Source: Pyrinomonadaceae bacterium | GTDB taxonomy: Bacteria; Acidobacteriota; Blastocatellia; Pyrinomonadales; Pyrinomonadaceae | Length of the DNA stretch: 62,280 bases | Assembly (NCBI GenBank): GCA_022843305.1 | Contig: JALHNX010000007.1 | Coordinates: 1-62,280, forward strand | Direction: 5' to 3' | Part shown: positions 44,341 to 53,243 of the stretch, piece after piece | How positions within the stretch are numbered: the stretch's first letter is position 1 | Layout of the letters: the number at the start of each line of letters is the position of its first letter | Notes under the pieces: generated by a model | The model's database searches: none | Seen by the model: the letters and a program-made list of their open reading frames with translations, nothing else | What the model was told of the DNA's origin: nothing | Translations under genes and position numbers: made by a program

Positions 44341-45579
44341 ATGACACAAAACAAAACTGTTTCGATTGAAGAAATCCGTGCGAATTTTCCCGCATTGACG
44401 CGCGTTTACAACGGCTTTCCGGTCGCTTATTTCGACGGTCCGGGCGGAACGCAGGTTTCTCGCGTCGTGGTCGAAAGGATGACCGATTATCTTTTTAATC
44501 ACAACGCCAACACGCATTGGGCTTACCCGACGAGCAACGAAACCGACGCGATTCTGGCATATTCGCGGCAAGCGATGGCTGATTTTCTGAACGCTTCGGC
44601 GGATGAAATCGCGTTCGGGCAGAACATGACTTCGCTGACGTTTCATCTGGCGCGCGCCCTTGGCAGAAATTTCACTTCGGATGACGAGATTATCGTCACC
44701 GAACTCGACCATCACGCGAATGTTGATACGTGGCGCAGTTTGGAAATAGAGCGCGGCGTGAAAATTCGCGTTGTGCCGATGGATCTTGAAAGCGGGACTT
44801 TGGAATTTGCGGAACTCGAAAATCTTTTAAACAGGCAAACGCGGCTTTTGGCAATCGGCGCGGCATCGAACGCGATTGGCACGATTTCGGATGTTCGGCG
44901 CGCTTGTCGGTTAGCGAAGGAAAACGGCACGATTTCGTTCGTTGATGCGGTTCATTACGCGGCGCATAATTTAATTGACGTGCAGGATTTCGGCTGCGAT
45001 TTTCTCTCGTGTTCGGCGTATAAATTTTACGGTCCGCACATCGGCGTGCTTTACGGGCGCAAAGAGTTATTGGAAAAAATCGATTTCCCGAAACTAAAAC
45101 CCGCGCCCGATTACGCGCCCGAACGTGCTGAAACGGGAACGCAAAGCCACGAATCAATCGCGGGCGCGGGTGCTTGCGTAGATTTTCTCGCTTCCCTTTC
45201 CACAGGTGAAACGCGGCGCGAAAAATTGCAGAATACTTTCACGGCATTTCATTCGCGCAAGAAAGATTTGTTCAAAAATTTGTGGAAAGGATTGTCGGAA
45301 ATATCCGGCGTAACGATTTACGGGCAAAATCCCGATTCGCCGCGCACGCCGACAATCGCTTTTACCGTCAAGGATTTTCCGGCGCAAAGCGTTTCCGAAA
45401 AACTGGCGGAGCGCGGAGTTTTCACGTCGCACGGTGATTTTTATGCTTCGACCGTTGTCGAAAAATTCGGTCTGCAATCGCAAGGCTTGGTGCGCGCCGG
45501 CATCGCCTGCTACACGACCGGCGAAGAAGTCGAAAGATTGGTCGAAGGCGTTCAAAACTGCTGTGGGCGGAAACGGTAA
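44341..45579 (+). CDS. Cysteine desulfurase-like PLP enzyme (SufS-like subfamily)
   Basis: 412 residues, class V aminotransferase fold. VAYFDGPGGTQVSRVVVERM at the start, IVTELDHHANVDTWR, IGAASNAIGTISDVRRAC, and the PLP-binding lysine in LSCSAYKFYGPHIGVLYG. The family is the desulfurase-like one (TIGR01976 pattern). The usual catalytic Cys loop region near ETGTQSHESIAG has no Cys, so sulphur mobilisation is not certain. No suf or isc partner nearby. Confidence 0.88.
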   Translation: MTQNKTVSIEEIRANFPALTRVYNGFPVAYFDGPGGTQVSRVVVERMTDYLFNHNANTHWAYPTSNETDAILAYSRQAMADFLNASADEIAFGQNMTSLTFHLARALGRNFTSDDEIIVTELDHHANVDTWRSLEIERGVKIRVVPMDLESGTLEFAELENLLNRQTRLLAIGAASNAIGTISDVRRACRLAKENGTISFVDAVHYAAHNLIDVQDFGCDFLSCSAYKFYGPHIGVLYGRKELLEKIDFPKLKPAPDYAPERAETGTQSHESIAGAGACVDFLASLSTGETRREKLQNTFTAFHSRKKDLFKNLWKGLSEISGVTIYGQNPDSPRTPTIAFTVKDFPAQSVSEKLAERGVFTSHGDFYASTVVEKFGLQSQGLVRAGIACYTTGEEVERLVEGVQNCCGRKR

Positions 45580-45891
45580 CTATAATATTTGACGGATTTT
45601 CTTTGAGATTTAGACCATAATATTTGGTAACTTAGGCGGCTTCGGCAAACGGCAATTTGATCTGTTCCGAAAATACCCTTTTTGATAATTTTCTTTCCGC
45701 TCTGATCTCTTCAATCGGTCAAAAACCGAGTTTTCAAAAAACAAAACTTAACCACAACAAAAGAGCGAAAAATCTTCGGCATAGATGATAGGTGAGAGCT
45801 GATAAATTTGGGCTTGGGCGAGTCGGCATTTCTAATCTATCAGCTCTCAGCTATTCCGAAAATGTTAAATCCTGCAACGACACATACTTGA
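45580..45891. other. AT-rich gap with an inverted repeat
   Basis: Holds GAGAGCTGATA at about 45792 and its complement TATCAGCTCTC at about 45838. Otherwise nothing recognisable. It is the left side of a gene-poor stretch. Confidence 0.5.
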
Positions 45892-46077
45892 TTACGCACA
45901 GTTTTCAATTAGCTCTCGGTCTATATAATTCGGTTGCCAATTATTGCTTAATCGTTGATATTTCAACATCGGATGTTTATCATAAATCAGGCAAACCCAC
46001 AGATAAAGTTGAATGAGTTGAAGTTCCATAAACTGAATGCTGCAACTCTTTTGTTGGTTTGCTGTCTCATTTTTCAA
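45892..46077 (-). pseudogene. Possible N-terminal remnant of a transposase
   Basis: The 61-residue frame has MELQLIQLYLWVCLIYDKHP, then MLKYQRLSNNWQP and YIDREL. This reads like the start of DDE transposases of the kind beginning (I/L)IxLYxxVCxxYD, with later RxSN and FTDxEL, that I remember from IS-family proteins. The frame stops soon after, where the family continues for hundreds of residues. Comparison from memory only. If true, it is a degraded insertion sequence next to the leuB/leuD scar. Confidence 0.4.
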
Positions 46078-46097
46078 CTACTGATTCGCATTATTTT

Positions 46098-46346
46098 ATG
46101 AAAATTACAGTTTTAGCAGGCGACGGTATCGGAATTGAAGTAACACGCGAAGCCGTCAAGGTTTTATCCGCCGTAGCGAAAATTTACGATTTGGAAATCC
46201 GTTTGAACGAACAATTGATCGGCGGCGCGGCGATTAACGCAACGGGCTTGCCTTTTCCCGACGAAACGAAAGAAGATTGTTTGAATTCCGACGCGGTTTT
46301 GCTCGGCGCAGTCGGCGCACCCGAATTTGATTATCTTTTGTTTTGA
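46098..46346 (+). pseudogene. leuB: Truncated 3-isopropylmalate dehydrogenase (leuB 5' part)
   Basis: 82 residues from ATG 46098: [40 protein letters not shown] and [20 protein letters not shown]. This is the N-terminus of LeuB up to the conserved LLGAVGxPxxD. LeuB is normally about 350 residues; here it stops at YLLF. The rest is replaced, with no gap, by the C-terminal two-thirds of leuD in another frame. A large internal deletion joining the two genes explains this. Not a functional dehydrogenase. Confidence 0.92.
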
Positions 46347-46768
46347 ACGATCCGAAATATAAAAACGCTTCCGTGTTGCTGGCGGGCGCAAATTTCGGCT
46401 GCGGAAGTTCGCGCGAACACGCGCCGTGGAGCTTGACGGATTACGGTTTTCACGCCGTCATCGCGCCGAGTTTCGCGGATATTTTTTATAACAATTCTTT
46501 GAAAAACGGACCTTTGCCAGTTGTTCTAAGCGAAGAAAAAGTCGCCCGGCTGATCGAAAAAGCCGAAACTTTGGAGAATTATCAAATTACGGTTGACCTT
46601 GAAAATCAAAAAATTACGGATGATTTTGGATTTGAAACATTTTTTGCGGTTGACGAGTTTCGCAAGTATTGCTTAATCAATGGTTTAGACGACATTGGTT
46701 TAACTTTGCGATACACCGACAAAATTTCGGCTTTTGAAAAAACCCGTCCTATCCGGGCAAACTTTTGA
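46343..46768 (+). pseudogene. leuD: Truncated 3-isopropylmalate dehydratase small subunit (leuD 3' part)
   Basis: From TTG 46343 the frame reads [20 protein letters not shown], then [34 protein letters not shown] and [19 protein letters not shown]: the LeuD small subunit from its middle to its normal C-terminus. The N-terminal ~70 residues with the substrate-binding loop are missing. The leuB remnant ends at the TGA which overlaps the first leuD codons, and the two differ in frame. Pseudogene fusion product; whether the peptide is made is unknown. Confidence 0.92.
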
Positions 46769-46818
46769 GAAAATATTAAAAATCAATTTCTACTACCAAA
46801 TAGTTCTCCAAAGATAGC

Positions 46819-47196
46819 TTATTTGCGGGTTTTATGATTTTCAAGGATTTCTATTACCTCAGTTAATTTTCTCTCCTTAGCAATTTCTATCGGCGTTTTA
46901 CCATTTTCGTCTTTTACGGCAACATCAGCCCCACGTTCCAACAATAATTGAACAATTTTAGGTAGTGCGCTTGACTTTACTGCCACCAATAGCGGCGTAT
47001 CGGTATCTGCGATTAGACTAGATTCAGCGTCTCTTTCATAGTTAAAACCTATATCCATAACTCTGCCGTTTACATCTGCTCCTTGGTCCAACATTTTTTC
47101 AACTTTTTTAACGTCCCCAAACATAACTCCCCCAAGAAGAGTAAAAAAACTACCTAACCTTTTTTTTGTATTTTCATCTAAATTATATTCATCCAT
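46819..47196 (-). CDS. Ankyrin-repeat protein
   Basis: 125 residues. Ankyrin units are seen: FGDVKKVEKMLDQGADVNGR, then TPLLVAVKSSALPKIVQLLL, ERGADVAVKDENGKTPIEIA and KERKLTEVIEILENH. About three repeats, the first partly irregular. No signal peptide. Codon usage is AT-rich compared with its neighbours, in line with the surrounding low-GC stretch, so perhaps acquired. Protein-binding role only. Confidence 0.85.
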   Translation of the reverse strand: MDEYNLDENTKKRLGSFFTLLGGVMFGDVKKVEKMLDQGADVNGRVMDIGFNYERDAESSLIADTDTPLLVAVKSSALPKIVQLLLERGADVAVKDENGKTPIEIAKERKLTEVIEILENHKTRK

Positions 47197-47385
47197 AGTT
47201 ATTCATCCTTTAACCCTAAATCTAAGGCGAAAATTCTCTGCGATTATGGTTTACTCTTTTTTCCCGAAATATCGAATAGCCTCAAATATTATATTTTTGA
47301 ATGGCATCTGATTTGAACCCCAAAATAGTAGTAAATATCAAGTCAAATAACCCTTCTATCGCTACACCGCCTTTTCTTCAAGTTA

Positions 47386-47793
47386 TTAATTCACAATGCA
47401 GCCACGCAGACAATTACTTAAACAAATCGAATTCTGTCCACACCAACCCACACAAACTGCCACGCAAAGCCAGTCATATTTTGGTCCGCCTTTTGTTGGA
47501 ATTCCATCAAAAGCCTCAAAAGTCTGAAAAGCCAAGATAGGCTGCGGCATTGCAAATGCGAATAGGGGAAGACGATCATTTGTGCGAGCCAAGTTAGGTG
47601 TTTTGAGCGGGTCATATTTAAGTTGAACAATCTGATTCGATTGAGACAACTGACCTGCTTTTTGTTGACACGACACATTTTTGACTCATACATAATCTGT
47701 AGATTTTAACTTTGACTGTTGGGCAAAAACAGAAATTGAGAATAAACCAAAAATTAACGCAAAAACAAAAAATTTAAACTTTTTTTTTCTCAT
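47386..47793 (-). pseudogene. Secreted Cys-rich peptide gene interrupted by an in-frame TGA
   Basis: From ATG 47793, with SD AGGAG six bases away, the frame reads MRKKKFKFFVFALIFGLF then SISVFAQQSKLKSTDYV, a full signal peptide with cleavage after FAQ, then TGA. In exactly the same frame it goes on without further stops for 97 codons (VKNVSCQQKAGQLSQSN, QTFEAFDGIPTKGG) and ends in a Cys-rich tail, WLCVAVCVGWCG then NSICLSNCLRGCIVN, before TAA. Six to seven Cys in the last 30 residues suggest a disulfide-bonded secreted peptide. One nonsense mutation, or recoding, would explain it; reinitiation at GTG 47676 would lose the signal. Confidence 0.7.
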
Positions 47794-48532
47794 ATCCATC
47801 TCCTAAAATTTTGTAATTTTACTACAAAATTGGTAAGAAGAATCAAAGACGAGTGGACAAACCTAAATCGCAGACATCAATCAATTCTTGCATTTTTAAT
47901 TGAACTTCTGACGTGTTTTGCGTTATGATACGAATGTTGAAAATCGCATCTGTTGTCTGAAACACAACAGAAGCACTAAAAAACAAATAGCCCTTCAAGT
48001 TGCGCGAACAACTTGAAGGGCTATTTGTTTTTGACAAAAATTTACTTAATTGAAAAAACTTCGCATCAATTTCACAATTCCATTCTACAGACTCGGCAAA
48101 AATTTCGATTCTTTCAAAAGGCATTGAATTGTGGAAGCAAAGTAACATAATATGTACTTACACCCGTTTTTCAAAATTAAGTTTCTAAAACTAGCAATAA
48201 TTTCAACATTTGTTAAGCAGATATTATGTAGTTTTTTTTCACACAACTCTATTACTTACAATATTTAACTACTAGTAACTATATCGAATAAGACTGACAG
48301 GCAGTTTTCTAAATGTTGTGTGTCAAAGGCTCTTGGCAATCCCTGCTTCACTTCCATAAAACAAAAACAAAATTTCTGATCTACAACCGATTTTAAAAAT
48401 TTGCTGTTTGCATTTATTAATTCGGATAAGTTACCATAAATTCTCGTTAAAACAAGAGTTTTATTAGCCTTAAACTACGAAATAAGTTAAAATCTAAGCG
48501 CTTTAACAATTCTTGACGACTTCGCGTTTTCT
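47794..48532. other. Gene-poor AT-rich region
   Basis: About 740 bases. The only features are the perfect hairpin at 47980-48033 and a weak minus-strand frame (47843-48148) that runs through the hairpin and is not called. Promoter of the trans-sulfuration gene should be at the right end. Confidence 0.5.
47980..48033. terminator. Perfect 24-bp hairpin, terminator-like
   Basis: AAAAACAAATAGCCC TTCAAGTTG, loop CGCGAA, then exact complement ending in GTTTTT: 24 perfect pairs. Bidirectional terminator shape, but longer than needed and not next to a called gene end. Confidence 0.8.
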
Positions 48533-49666
48533 ATGGGCTTTTCGACAATTGCAATTCACGCTGGAAATGAACCTGACACCGCCACCGGCGCGGTCAGCGT
48601 ACCGATCTATCAAACCTCGACCTACGCGCAGGACGGTCTCGGGAAGCACAAAGGCTACGAGTATGCGCGAACACAAAACCCGACCCGTTCGGCGCTCGAA
48701 AAAAATATCGCCGCGCTCGAAGGCGCAAAATTCGGCTATGCGTTCGCTTCGGGAATGTCGGCGACCGACGCGGTTTTGAAATTGGTAAAATCGGGCGACC
48801 ACGTAATTTTGGGCGACAACACATACGGCGGAACTTTTCGGCTTTTCAGTAAAGTCTTATCAAATTACGGCGTTGAATTCGATCTGGTTGATACGACCGA
48901 CGCGACGAATCTCGAACAAGCCTTTAAACCGAACACGAAAATGGTTTTCGTTGAAACGCCGACCAATCCCGTTATGTCGGTCACGGATTTGGCGGCGGTG
49001 GCGGAAATTTCGCACGCGCATGGTGCGCGCGTTGTTTGCGACAATACTTTTATGTCGCCATATTTGCAGCGTCCGATGGAATTCGGCGTTGATATTGTCG
49101 TTCATTCGACAACCAAATATTTAAACGGACATTCCGATTCAATCGGCGGTTTCGTCGCCTTGAATGACGAAAAAGATGCGGAATGGATTCAGTTCATTCA
49201 AAATTCGGTCGGCGCGATCCTTTCGCCGTTCGATTCGTTTTTAGTCCTGCGCGGCACGAAAACTCTCGCTGTCAGAATGGAAGCGCACGATAAAAACGGG
49301 CGGCAGGTTGCCAATTTTTTAGCCGAGCATCCGAAGGTTCAGAAAGTTTATTATCCCGGACTCGTTTCGCATCCGCAGCACGAATTAGCCAAGCGGCAGC
49401 AAAAAGGATTCGGCGGGATGGTTGCATTTGAAACCGGTTCGCTTGATAATGCAAAAAAGGTTTTGGAAAGCGTCAAACTTTGCATCTTGGGCGAAAGTTT
49501 GGGCGGCGTTGAATCTTTAATTTCGCATCCGGCGACAATGACGCACGCATCAGTCCCGATTGAGAAACGCGAACAATTAGGAATTACTGACGGACTTGTG
49601 AGAGTTTCCGTCGGAATAGAAGATGTCGAAGACATCATTGCAGATTTAGACCAGGCACTTAGTTAG
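48533..49666 (+). CDS. metB: Trans-sulfuration PLP enzyme (cystathionine gamma-synthase/lyase family)
   Basis: 377 residues. VPIYQTSTYAQDGLGKHKGY, EYARTQNPTRSALEKNIAAL and GYAFASGMSATDAVL, DNTYGGTFRLF, the PLP lysine in VHSTTKYLNGHSDSIGG and LGGVESLISHPATMTHAS. All class features are there. Synthase versus lyase cannot be told from sequence by eye; the length and the ESLISHPATMTHASVP ending fit either. No neighbouring met genes. Confidence 0.92.
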   Translation: MGFSTIAIHAGNEPDTATGAVSVPIYQTSTYAQDGLGKHKGYEYARTQNPTRSALEKNIAALEGAKFGYAFASGMSATDAVLKLVKSGDHVILGDNTYGGTFRLFSKVLSNYGVEFDLVDTTDATNLEQAFKPNTKMVFVETPTNPVMSVTDLAAVAEISHAHGARVVCDNTFMSPYLQRPMEFGVDIVVHSTTKYLNGHSDSIGGFVALNDEKDAEWIQFIQNSVGAILSPFDSFLVLRGTKTLAVRMEAHDKNGRQVANFLAEHPKVQKVYYPGLVSHPQHELAKRQQKGFGGMVAFETGSLDNAKKVLESVKLCILGESLGGVESLISHPATMTHASVPIEKREQLGITDGLVRVSVGIEDVEDIIADLDQALS

Positions 49667-49669
49667 TGA

Positions 49670-49738
49670 AGAGTCGAGAGTGGAGAGTCGAGAGTAAGAA
49701 AAAAATCTCTCCACTCTCCACTCTCTACTTTCCACTCG
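49670..49738. repeat. Paired heptamer microrepeat arms (GTGGAGA / TCTCCAC)
   Basis: Left arm GAGTCGAGAGTGGAGAGTCG, right arm CTCTCCACTCTCCACTCTCT. Arms complement each other; loop of about 15 A-rich bases. Between the trans-sulfuration gene and the phosphatase gene. Confidence 0.88.
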
Positions 49739-49744
49739 AAAATT

Positions 49745-50680
49745 ATGTTGATTGTTGAAACACATGCTACATCCCATATCGGGCGTGTCCGCAAGGGCAA
49801 TGAGGACAATTATCTGTTGTTGAATATTTCCGCCGCGAAAGCGTGGATGAGTACGCAAGACCCGGAAGAATTCGTCATCGAATCGCAGCGATTCGAAGTG
49901 GACGACAACGGAGTTATTTTAGCCGTTTCCGACGGAATGGGCGGCGCGTTGGCAGGTGAAGTGGCGAGTCAGCTGGCGGTTGAAACCGTCAGTAAAAAGT
50001 TTTTAGACGATGATCCGGAAAAAACCATCGCCCCTAACGAGTTTAGCCACTCTTTGATCGGAAACCTGTATGAAGCAACGCTTTACGCCAATCACCTGAT
50101 TCATCAGCAAGGTCGGACAGACCCGCAATATCAGGGAATGGGCGCGACTTTTACGGGAATCGGAATCACGCCCGAAGCGGTTGATTTGATTCAAATCGGC
50201 GACAGCCGCGCTTATCTTGTCCGCAATAATAACATTTACCAGATCACCAAAGACCAGTCGCTCGTCCAACAATTGATTGATGCCAATCAGATTCCGCCCG
50301 AAGACGCTGAAACACATCCTTTGAAAAACGTAATTCTACAGGCGCTCGGTGCGCAAAGCGAAATTTTTCCCGTTTCGGCACGATTGACACCGAACCGCGA
50401 CGATATAATTTTGATTTGCAGTGACGGTTTATCGGGCAAGGTCGGCGGCGTTGAAATGCAGAAAATCGTCCTGGATAATATCGGACATCTTGAACTGGCT
50501 TGCGCCGATCTTGTCAAAAAAGCCAACGAAAACGGCGGCGAAGACAATATCACCGTAATTTTGGCAAGAATTACCGGCGACGACCTGCCCGAACCGACCG
50601 AAGGCGAAGTCCGACTCGAACTTCTAAATATCGGCAATATTCATGACACCGCCGATCAGGACACGGCTGAGATTATTTAA
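49745..50680 (+). CDS. PP2C-type Ser/Thr protein phosphatase
   Basis: 311 residues. PP2C motifs for two metals are complete: IGRVRKGNEDNYLLLN, AVSDGMGGALAGEVASQLA, GMGATFTGIGI, LIQIGDSRAYLVRNNNIYQI, TKDQSLVQQLID, ICSDGLSGKVG and GGEDNITVILARI. Stp1-like bacterial phosphatase that reverses Ser/Thr kinase action. The tail (residues 285-311) is acidic and unfolded. No kinase gene in this window. Confidence 0.95.
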   Translation: MLIVETHATSHIGRVRKGNEDNYLLLNISAAKAWMSTQDPEEFVIESQRFEVDDNGVILAVSDGMGGALAGEVASQLAVETVSKKFLDDDPEKTIAPNEFSHSLIGNLYEATLYANHLIHQQGRTDPQYQGMGATFTGIGITPEAVDLIQIGDSRAYLVRNNNIYQITKDQSLVQQLIDANQIPPEDAETHPLKNVILQALGAQSEIFPVSARLTPNRDDIILICSDGLSGKVGGVEMQKIVLDNIGHLELACADLVKKANENGGEDNITVILARITGDDLPEPTEGEVRLELLNIGNIHDTADQDTAEII

Positions 50681-50741
50681 AAGGCAAAAGGCAAAACTTG
50701 ATAAACAGTTTTGCCTTTTGCCTTTTGCCTTTTGCCTTTTT
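50680..50741. repeat. Paired heptamer microrepeat arms (AAAAGGC / GCCTTTT)
   Basis: Left arm AAAAGGCAAAAGGCAAAAC, loop of 9 bases, right arm GTTTTGCCTTTTGCCTTTTG and more. Between two convergent genes; also a likely terminator in both directions. It abuts the NfeD stop. Confidence 0.9.
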
Positions 50742-51225
50742 ACTTCTCTCCCCGCCATTCGGGCAATTCCTTTTCGGCTGAAATTTTTCGGACATAAATC
50801 GAAGAACCTTTAACCCTTACGACTTCAACTTTTTCGCCTTCCCTTAAAGGCATTTCTTCATCAATCGGGAATGCCGTCCAGGTTGAGCCGAAAACCTTGA
50901 CCGCGCCTTCGTTGAGCGCGCCTTTGCTTGCCGTCGAAACCGTGCCGACCTGTCCGGGCAAAGCGTCAACGCCGGTTTTTATGCTGTTCTCGTCGTCATG
51001 CGAAAAATAATTTGAAAAAATCGTCCGCGACATTGCCGTTAAAGTAATGGAAACCAGAGCAAAAGCAAGAAATTGCCAGATGAATCCAAACCCGAGAAAT
51101 CCGACCAAAGCCGCTGCAAATGCGCCGATGCCAAACCAAAACAAGACGAAACCAAGCGTAAAAATCTCGGCTATTATTAACCCGACACCCAAAACCACCC
51201 ACAAAATCCAAACCAGTTGTTCCAT
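50740..51225 (-). CDS. NfeD family membrane protein
   Basis: 161 residues. Three to four membrane segments (LVWILWVVLGVGLIIAEI, FTLGFVLFWFGIGAFAAALVG and FGFIWQFLAFALVSITLTA) then the OB-fold NfeD domain: LPGQVGTVSTASKGALNEGA and VKVFGSTWTAFPIDE. NfeD proteins work with SPFH/stomatin proteins in membrane microdomains. No SPFH gene is seen here. ATG 51225. Confidence 0.92.
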   Translation of the reverse strand: MEQLVWILWVVLGVGLIIAEIFTLGFVLFWFGIGAFAAALVGFLGFGFIWQFLAFALVSITLTAMSRTIFSNYFSHDDENSIKTGVDALPGQVGTVSTASKGALNEGAVKVFGSTWTAFPIDEEMPLREGEKVEVVRVKGSSIYVRKISAEKELPEWRGEK

Positions 51226-51359
51226 TTTCTTCGTCTAAGTGCTTTCCTGCCAAAATCATACCACAAGGCGGCGTTTTTCGTTATTTTTTATTCGGGCAAA
51301 AAGTTTGCTCTCTTTAGTTTTGAGTTTATTTTTTGGTTATGCTAATCTCTAAATTCGTT

Positions 51360-51446
51360 GCTTGGGTGGCGGAATAGGTAGACGCACAGGACTTAAAATC
51401 CTGTATCCTTCGGGGTGTGCGGGTTCGATTCCCGCCCTAAGCACCA
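51360..51446 (+). tRNA. tRNA-Leu (anticodon TAA)
   Basis: 87 bases with encoded CCA. Acceptor GCTTGGG/CCTAAGC with one G-T pair, anticodon stem CAGGA/TCCTG with loop CTTAAAA (anticodon TAA), a long class II variable arm (TCC-TTCG-GGG), and the T arm GCGGG-TTCGATT-CCCGC. Confidence 0.97.
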
Positions 51447-51464
51447 ATTTAGAATCAATAAGTT

Positions 51465-51492
51465 AAGGGCATCTTGCAAGATGCCCTTTTCT
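51465..51492 (+). terminator. Terminator of tRNA-Leu
   Basis: AAGGGCATCTTG CAAGATGCCCTT plus T-rich tail. Stem of 10 to 12 pairs. Confidence 0.93.
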
Positions 51493-51529
51493 TTTGTTCG
51501 CCGTTTGGCACTTGACCCGTAATCCGATC

Positions 51530-52591
51530 CTATAGTTTCGCTTCGTAGATCAAATTGAACGGCGTTTCGGTTGCCCGGCGGAAGCGGCTGAAACCGCCGT
51601 TTTCAACTACTTCGCGGATTTTCGTTTCGCCCGCCTGCGCGCCTAAAGCCATTCCTACTTCCTGTGAAAGCGACGCCGGGGTGCAAAGCAGCGTCGAAGC
51701 CGAATAATAAATTCGTCCGATCGGATTGTGATTGTCTTTCGCGTCGTCGTTCGCGAACGGTTCGACGATCATCCAGGTTCCGTCGTTTGCCAGCGACTCT
51801 TTGACATGCGCCGCCGCGCCGACCGGGTCGCCCATATCATGCAGGCAATCGAAGAACGTGACGAAATCGTAATCGCTGCCCGAATAATCTTTCGCTTTCG
51901 CGACTTCAAAATCAACCCGGTCGGAAACTCCAGCCTGCTTTGCCTTTTCACGCGCCTTTTCGATCGAAGCGTCGTGATAATCAAACCCGACGAAGGTTGA
52001 ATCCGGAAAAGCCTCCGCCATTAAAATCGTCGAAGCGCCGAGACCGCAGCCGACATCCGCGACCTTTGCGCCGGCTTCTAGTTTCTCCTGCACACCGTCA
52101 AGCGCGGGGATCCACGAACTGACTAAATTTGCGGCGTAACCCGGACGAAAGAAAAGTTCCGTCCCGCGAAAAAGATTATGATCGTGTTCGTGCCAGCCCA
52201 AGCCATCGCCCGAAGTGAATCTTTCGATCATTTTCGGCACGGCTCGCAAAGCGGCGGTCGCCAGGACGAATGCGCCCGGCAGATACGCCATTCCGTTTTC
52301 GTCCGTTAAAAGAAACTTCTGCTCTTCGTTCAAAAAATAGCGGTTCGTGTCCGCATCATATTCGACATAGCCGCTTGCCGCCTGCGAATTGAGCCATTCG
52401 CGCACGTAACGCTCGTGCGTGTTCGTGCGCTGTGCCAATTCTTCCGAAGTAACCGGCGCGTCGGCTTCGCCCAACGCTTTATAAAGCCCGAGACTTTCGC
52501 CAATGACGATTGCGCCCGCGCTCATCGTCGCGCCTAGATCACCGACAAATTTGCCGAGCATCTGATTTAATTTTTCTTCACTGATTGCCAT
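51530..52591 (-). CDS. Class I SAM-dependent methyltransferase with winged-helix N-terminus
   Basis: 353 residues. N-terminal dimerisation/wHTH part: SLGLYKALGEADAPVTSEEL, AQRTNTHERYVREWLNSQAA. Methyltransferase motif I VADVGCGLGASTILMAEAFP, then VGFDYHDASIEKAREKA, FFDCLHDMGDPVGAAAHVKE and WMIVEPFANDD. Close in plan to Rv2258c-like methyltransferases. Substrate unknown. SD AGGAGG-like before ATG. Alone on the minus strand next to the heme operon. Confidence 0.93.
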   Translation of the reverse strand: MAISEEKLNQMLGKFVGDLGATMSAGAIVIGESLGLYKALGEADAPVTSEELAQRTNTHERYVREWLNSQAASGYVEYDADTNRYFLNEEQKFLLTDENGMAYLPGAFVLATAALRAVPKMIERFTSGDGLGWHEHDHNLFRGTELFFRPGYAANLVSSWIPALDGVQEKLEAGAKVADVGCGLGASTILMAEAFPDSTFVGFDYHDASIEKAREKAKQAGVSDRVDFEVAKAKDYSGSDYDFVTFFDCLHDMGDPVGAAAHVKESLANDGTWMIVEPFANDDAKDNHNPIGRIYYSASTLLCTPASLSQEVGMALGAQAGETKIREVVENGGFSRFRRATETPFNLIYEAKL

Positions 52592-53243
52592 ATTTAAGCT
52601 CCTCCTTTTTAGAAATACTTATCGAATTTGGAATGAAAGTCGGCAAAAGATGAGAGAATCGAACAATCTGAGATTGCTCAATTCAATCGCGCGAACTGGA
52701 TTTATAAAATTAATTAGCCAGATTATACCCGTTTTAAAAACGTGTCAAATGAATTGCCGATCGTCAATCAGCGCCGGTTATCATAATATCAAAGGCGACA
52801 TCCGACAAATAATAGATCGGACAAAGAAAATCCGCTCAAGAGGTTCAAATGTAATTATGGAATAAGACTTGCTTTAAGTGAGATTGATTTGTGCTCAAAC
52901 CATAATTTATGAAGTTTTACGGCGGCGGCAAAAATCCAGTACCAAAAGGCTGACGTTTTAATAAATTTTCAGCGAAATTGATAAGCAGCCGATATTTTTG
53001 ACGGTCAAAAAACGCGTTAATAAATGACGGCTAACTTGTTTGTTGTCGGGCAAAAGACAGGATGTCAGTCAGGTTTCGGACGCTGAAGTATGATTAAAAC
53101 GAATTCGTAACTAATTTATTTTATTAGCTATGTTAATAGACCAATTTCATACTTTAGCTGCGATTTTTGATAGAATTTAATCTTTATGAGGAAATGAACG
53201 ACTGAACTTTACCGAGTTTACCAGTAGTTTATTTATAAAAACC
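52592..53243. other. Upstream region of the heme operon
   Basis: About 650 bases, no credible gene and no microrepeat pair. Promoter elements for hemA should be here. I could not fix a -35/-10 pair. A short frame at 52650-52865 has no features and is not called. Confidence 0.5.

Noticed and set aside
47676..47690. Selenocysteine insertion at the in-frame TGA
   Set aside because: No clear SECIS-like hairpin was seen directly after the TGA, and nothing in the window points to Sec machinery; kept only as an option to test.
47843..48148. 101-residue minus-strand frame
   Set aside because: It reads straight through the perfect 24-bp hairpin and has no recognisable features.
52650..52865. 71-residue plus-strand frame upstream of hemA
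   Set aside because: No SD, no family features, and it lies in a region of low coding character.
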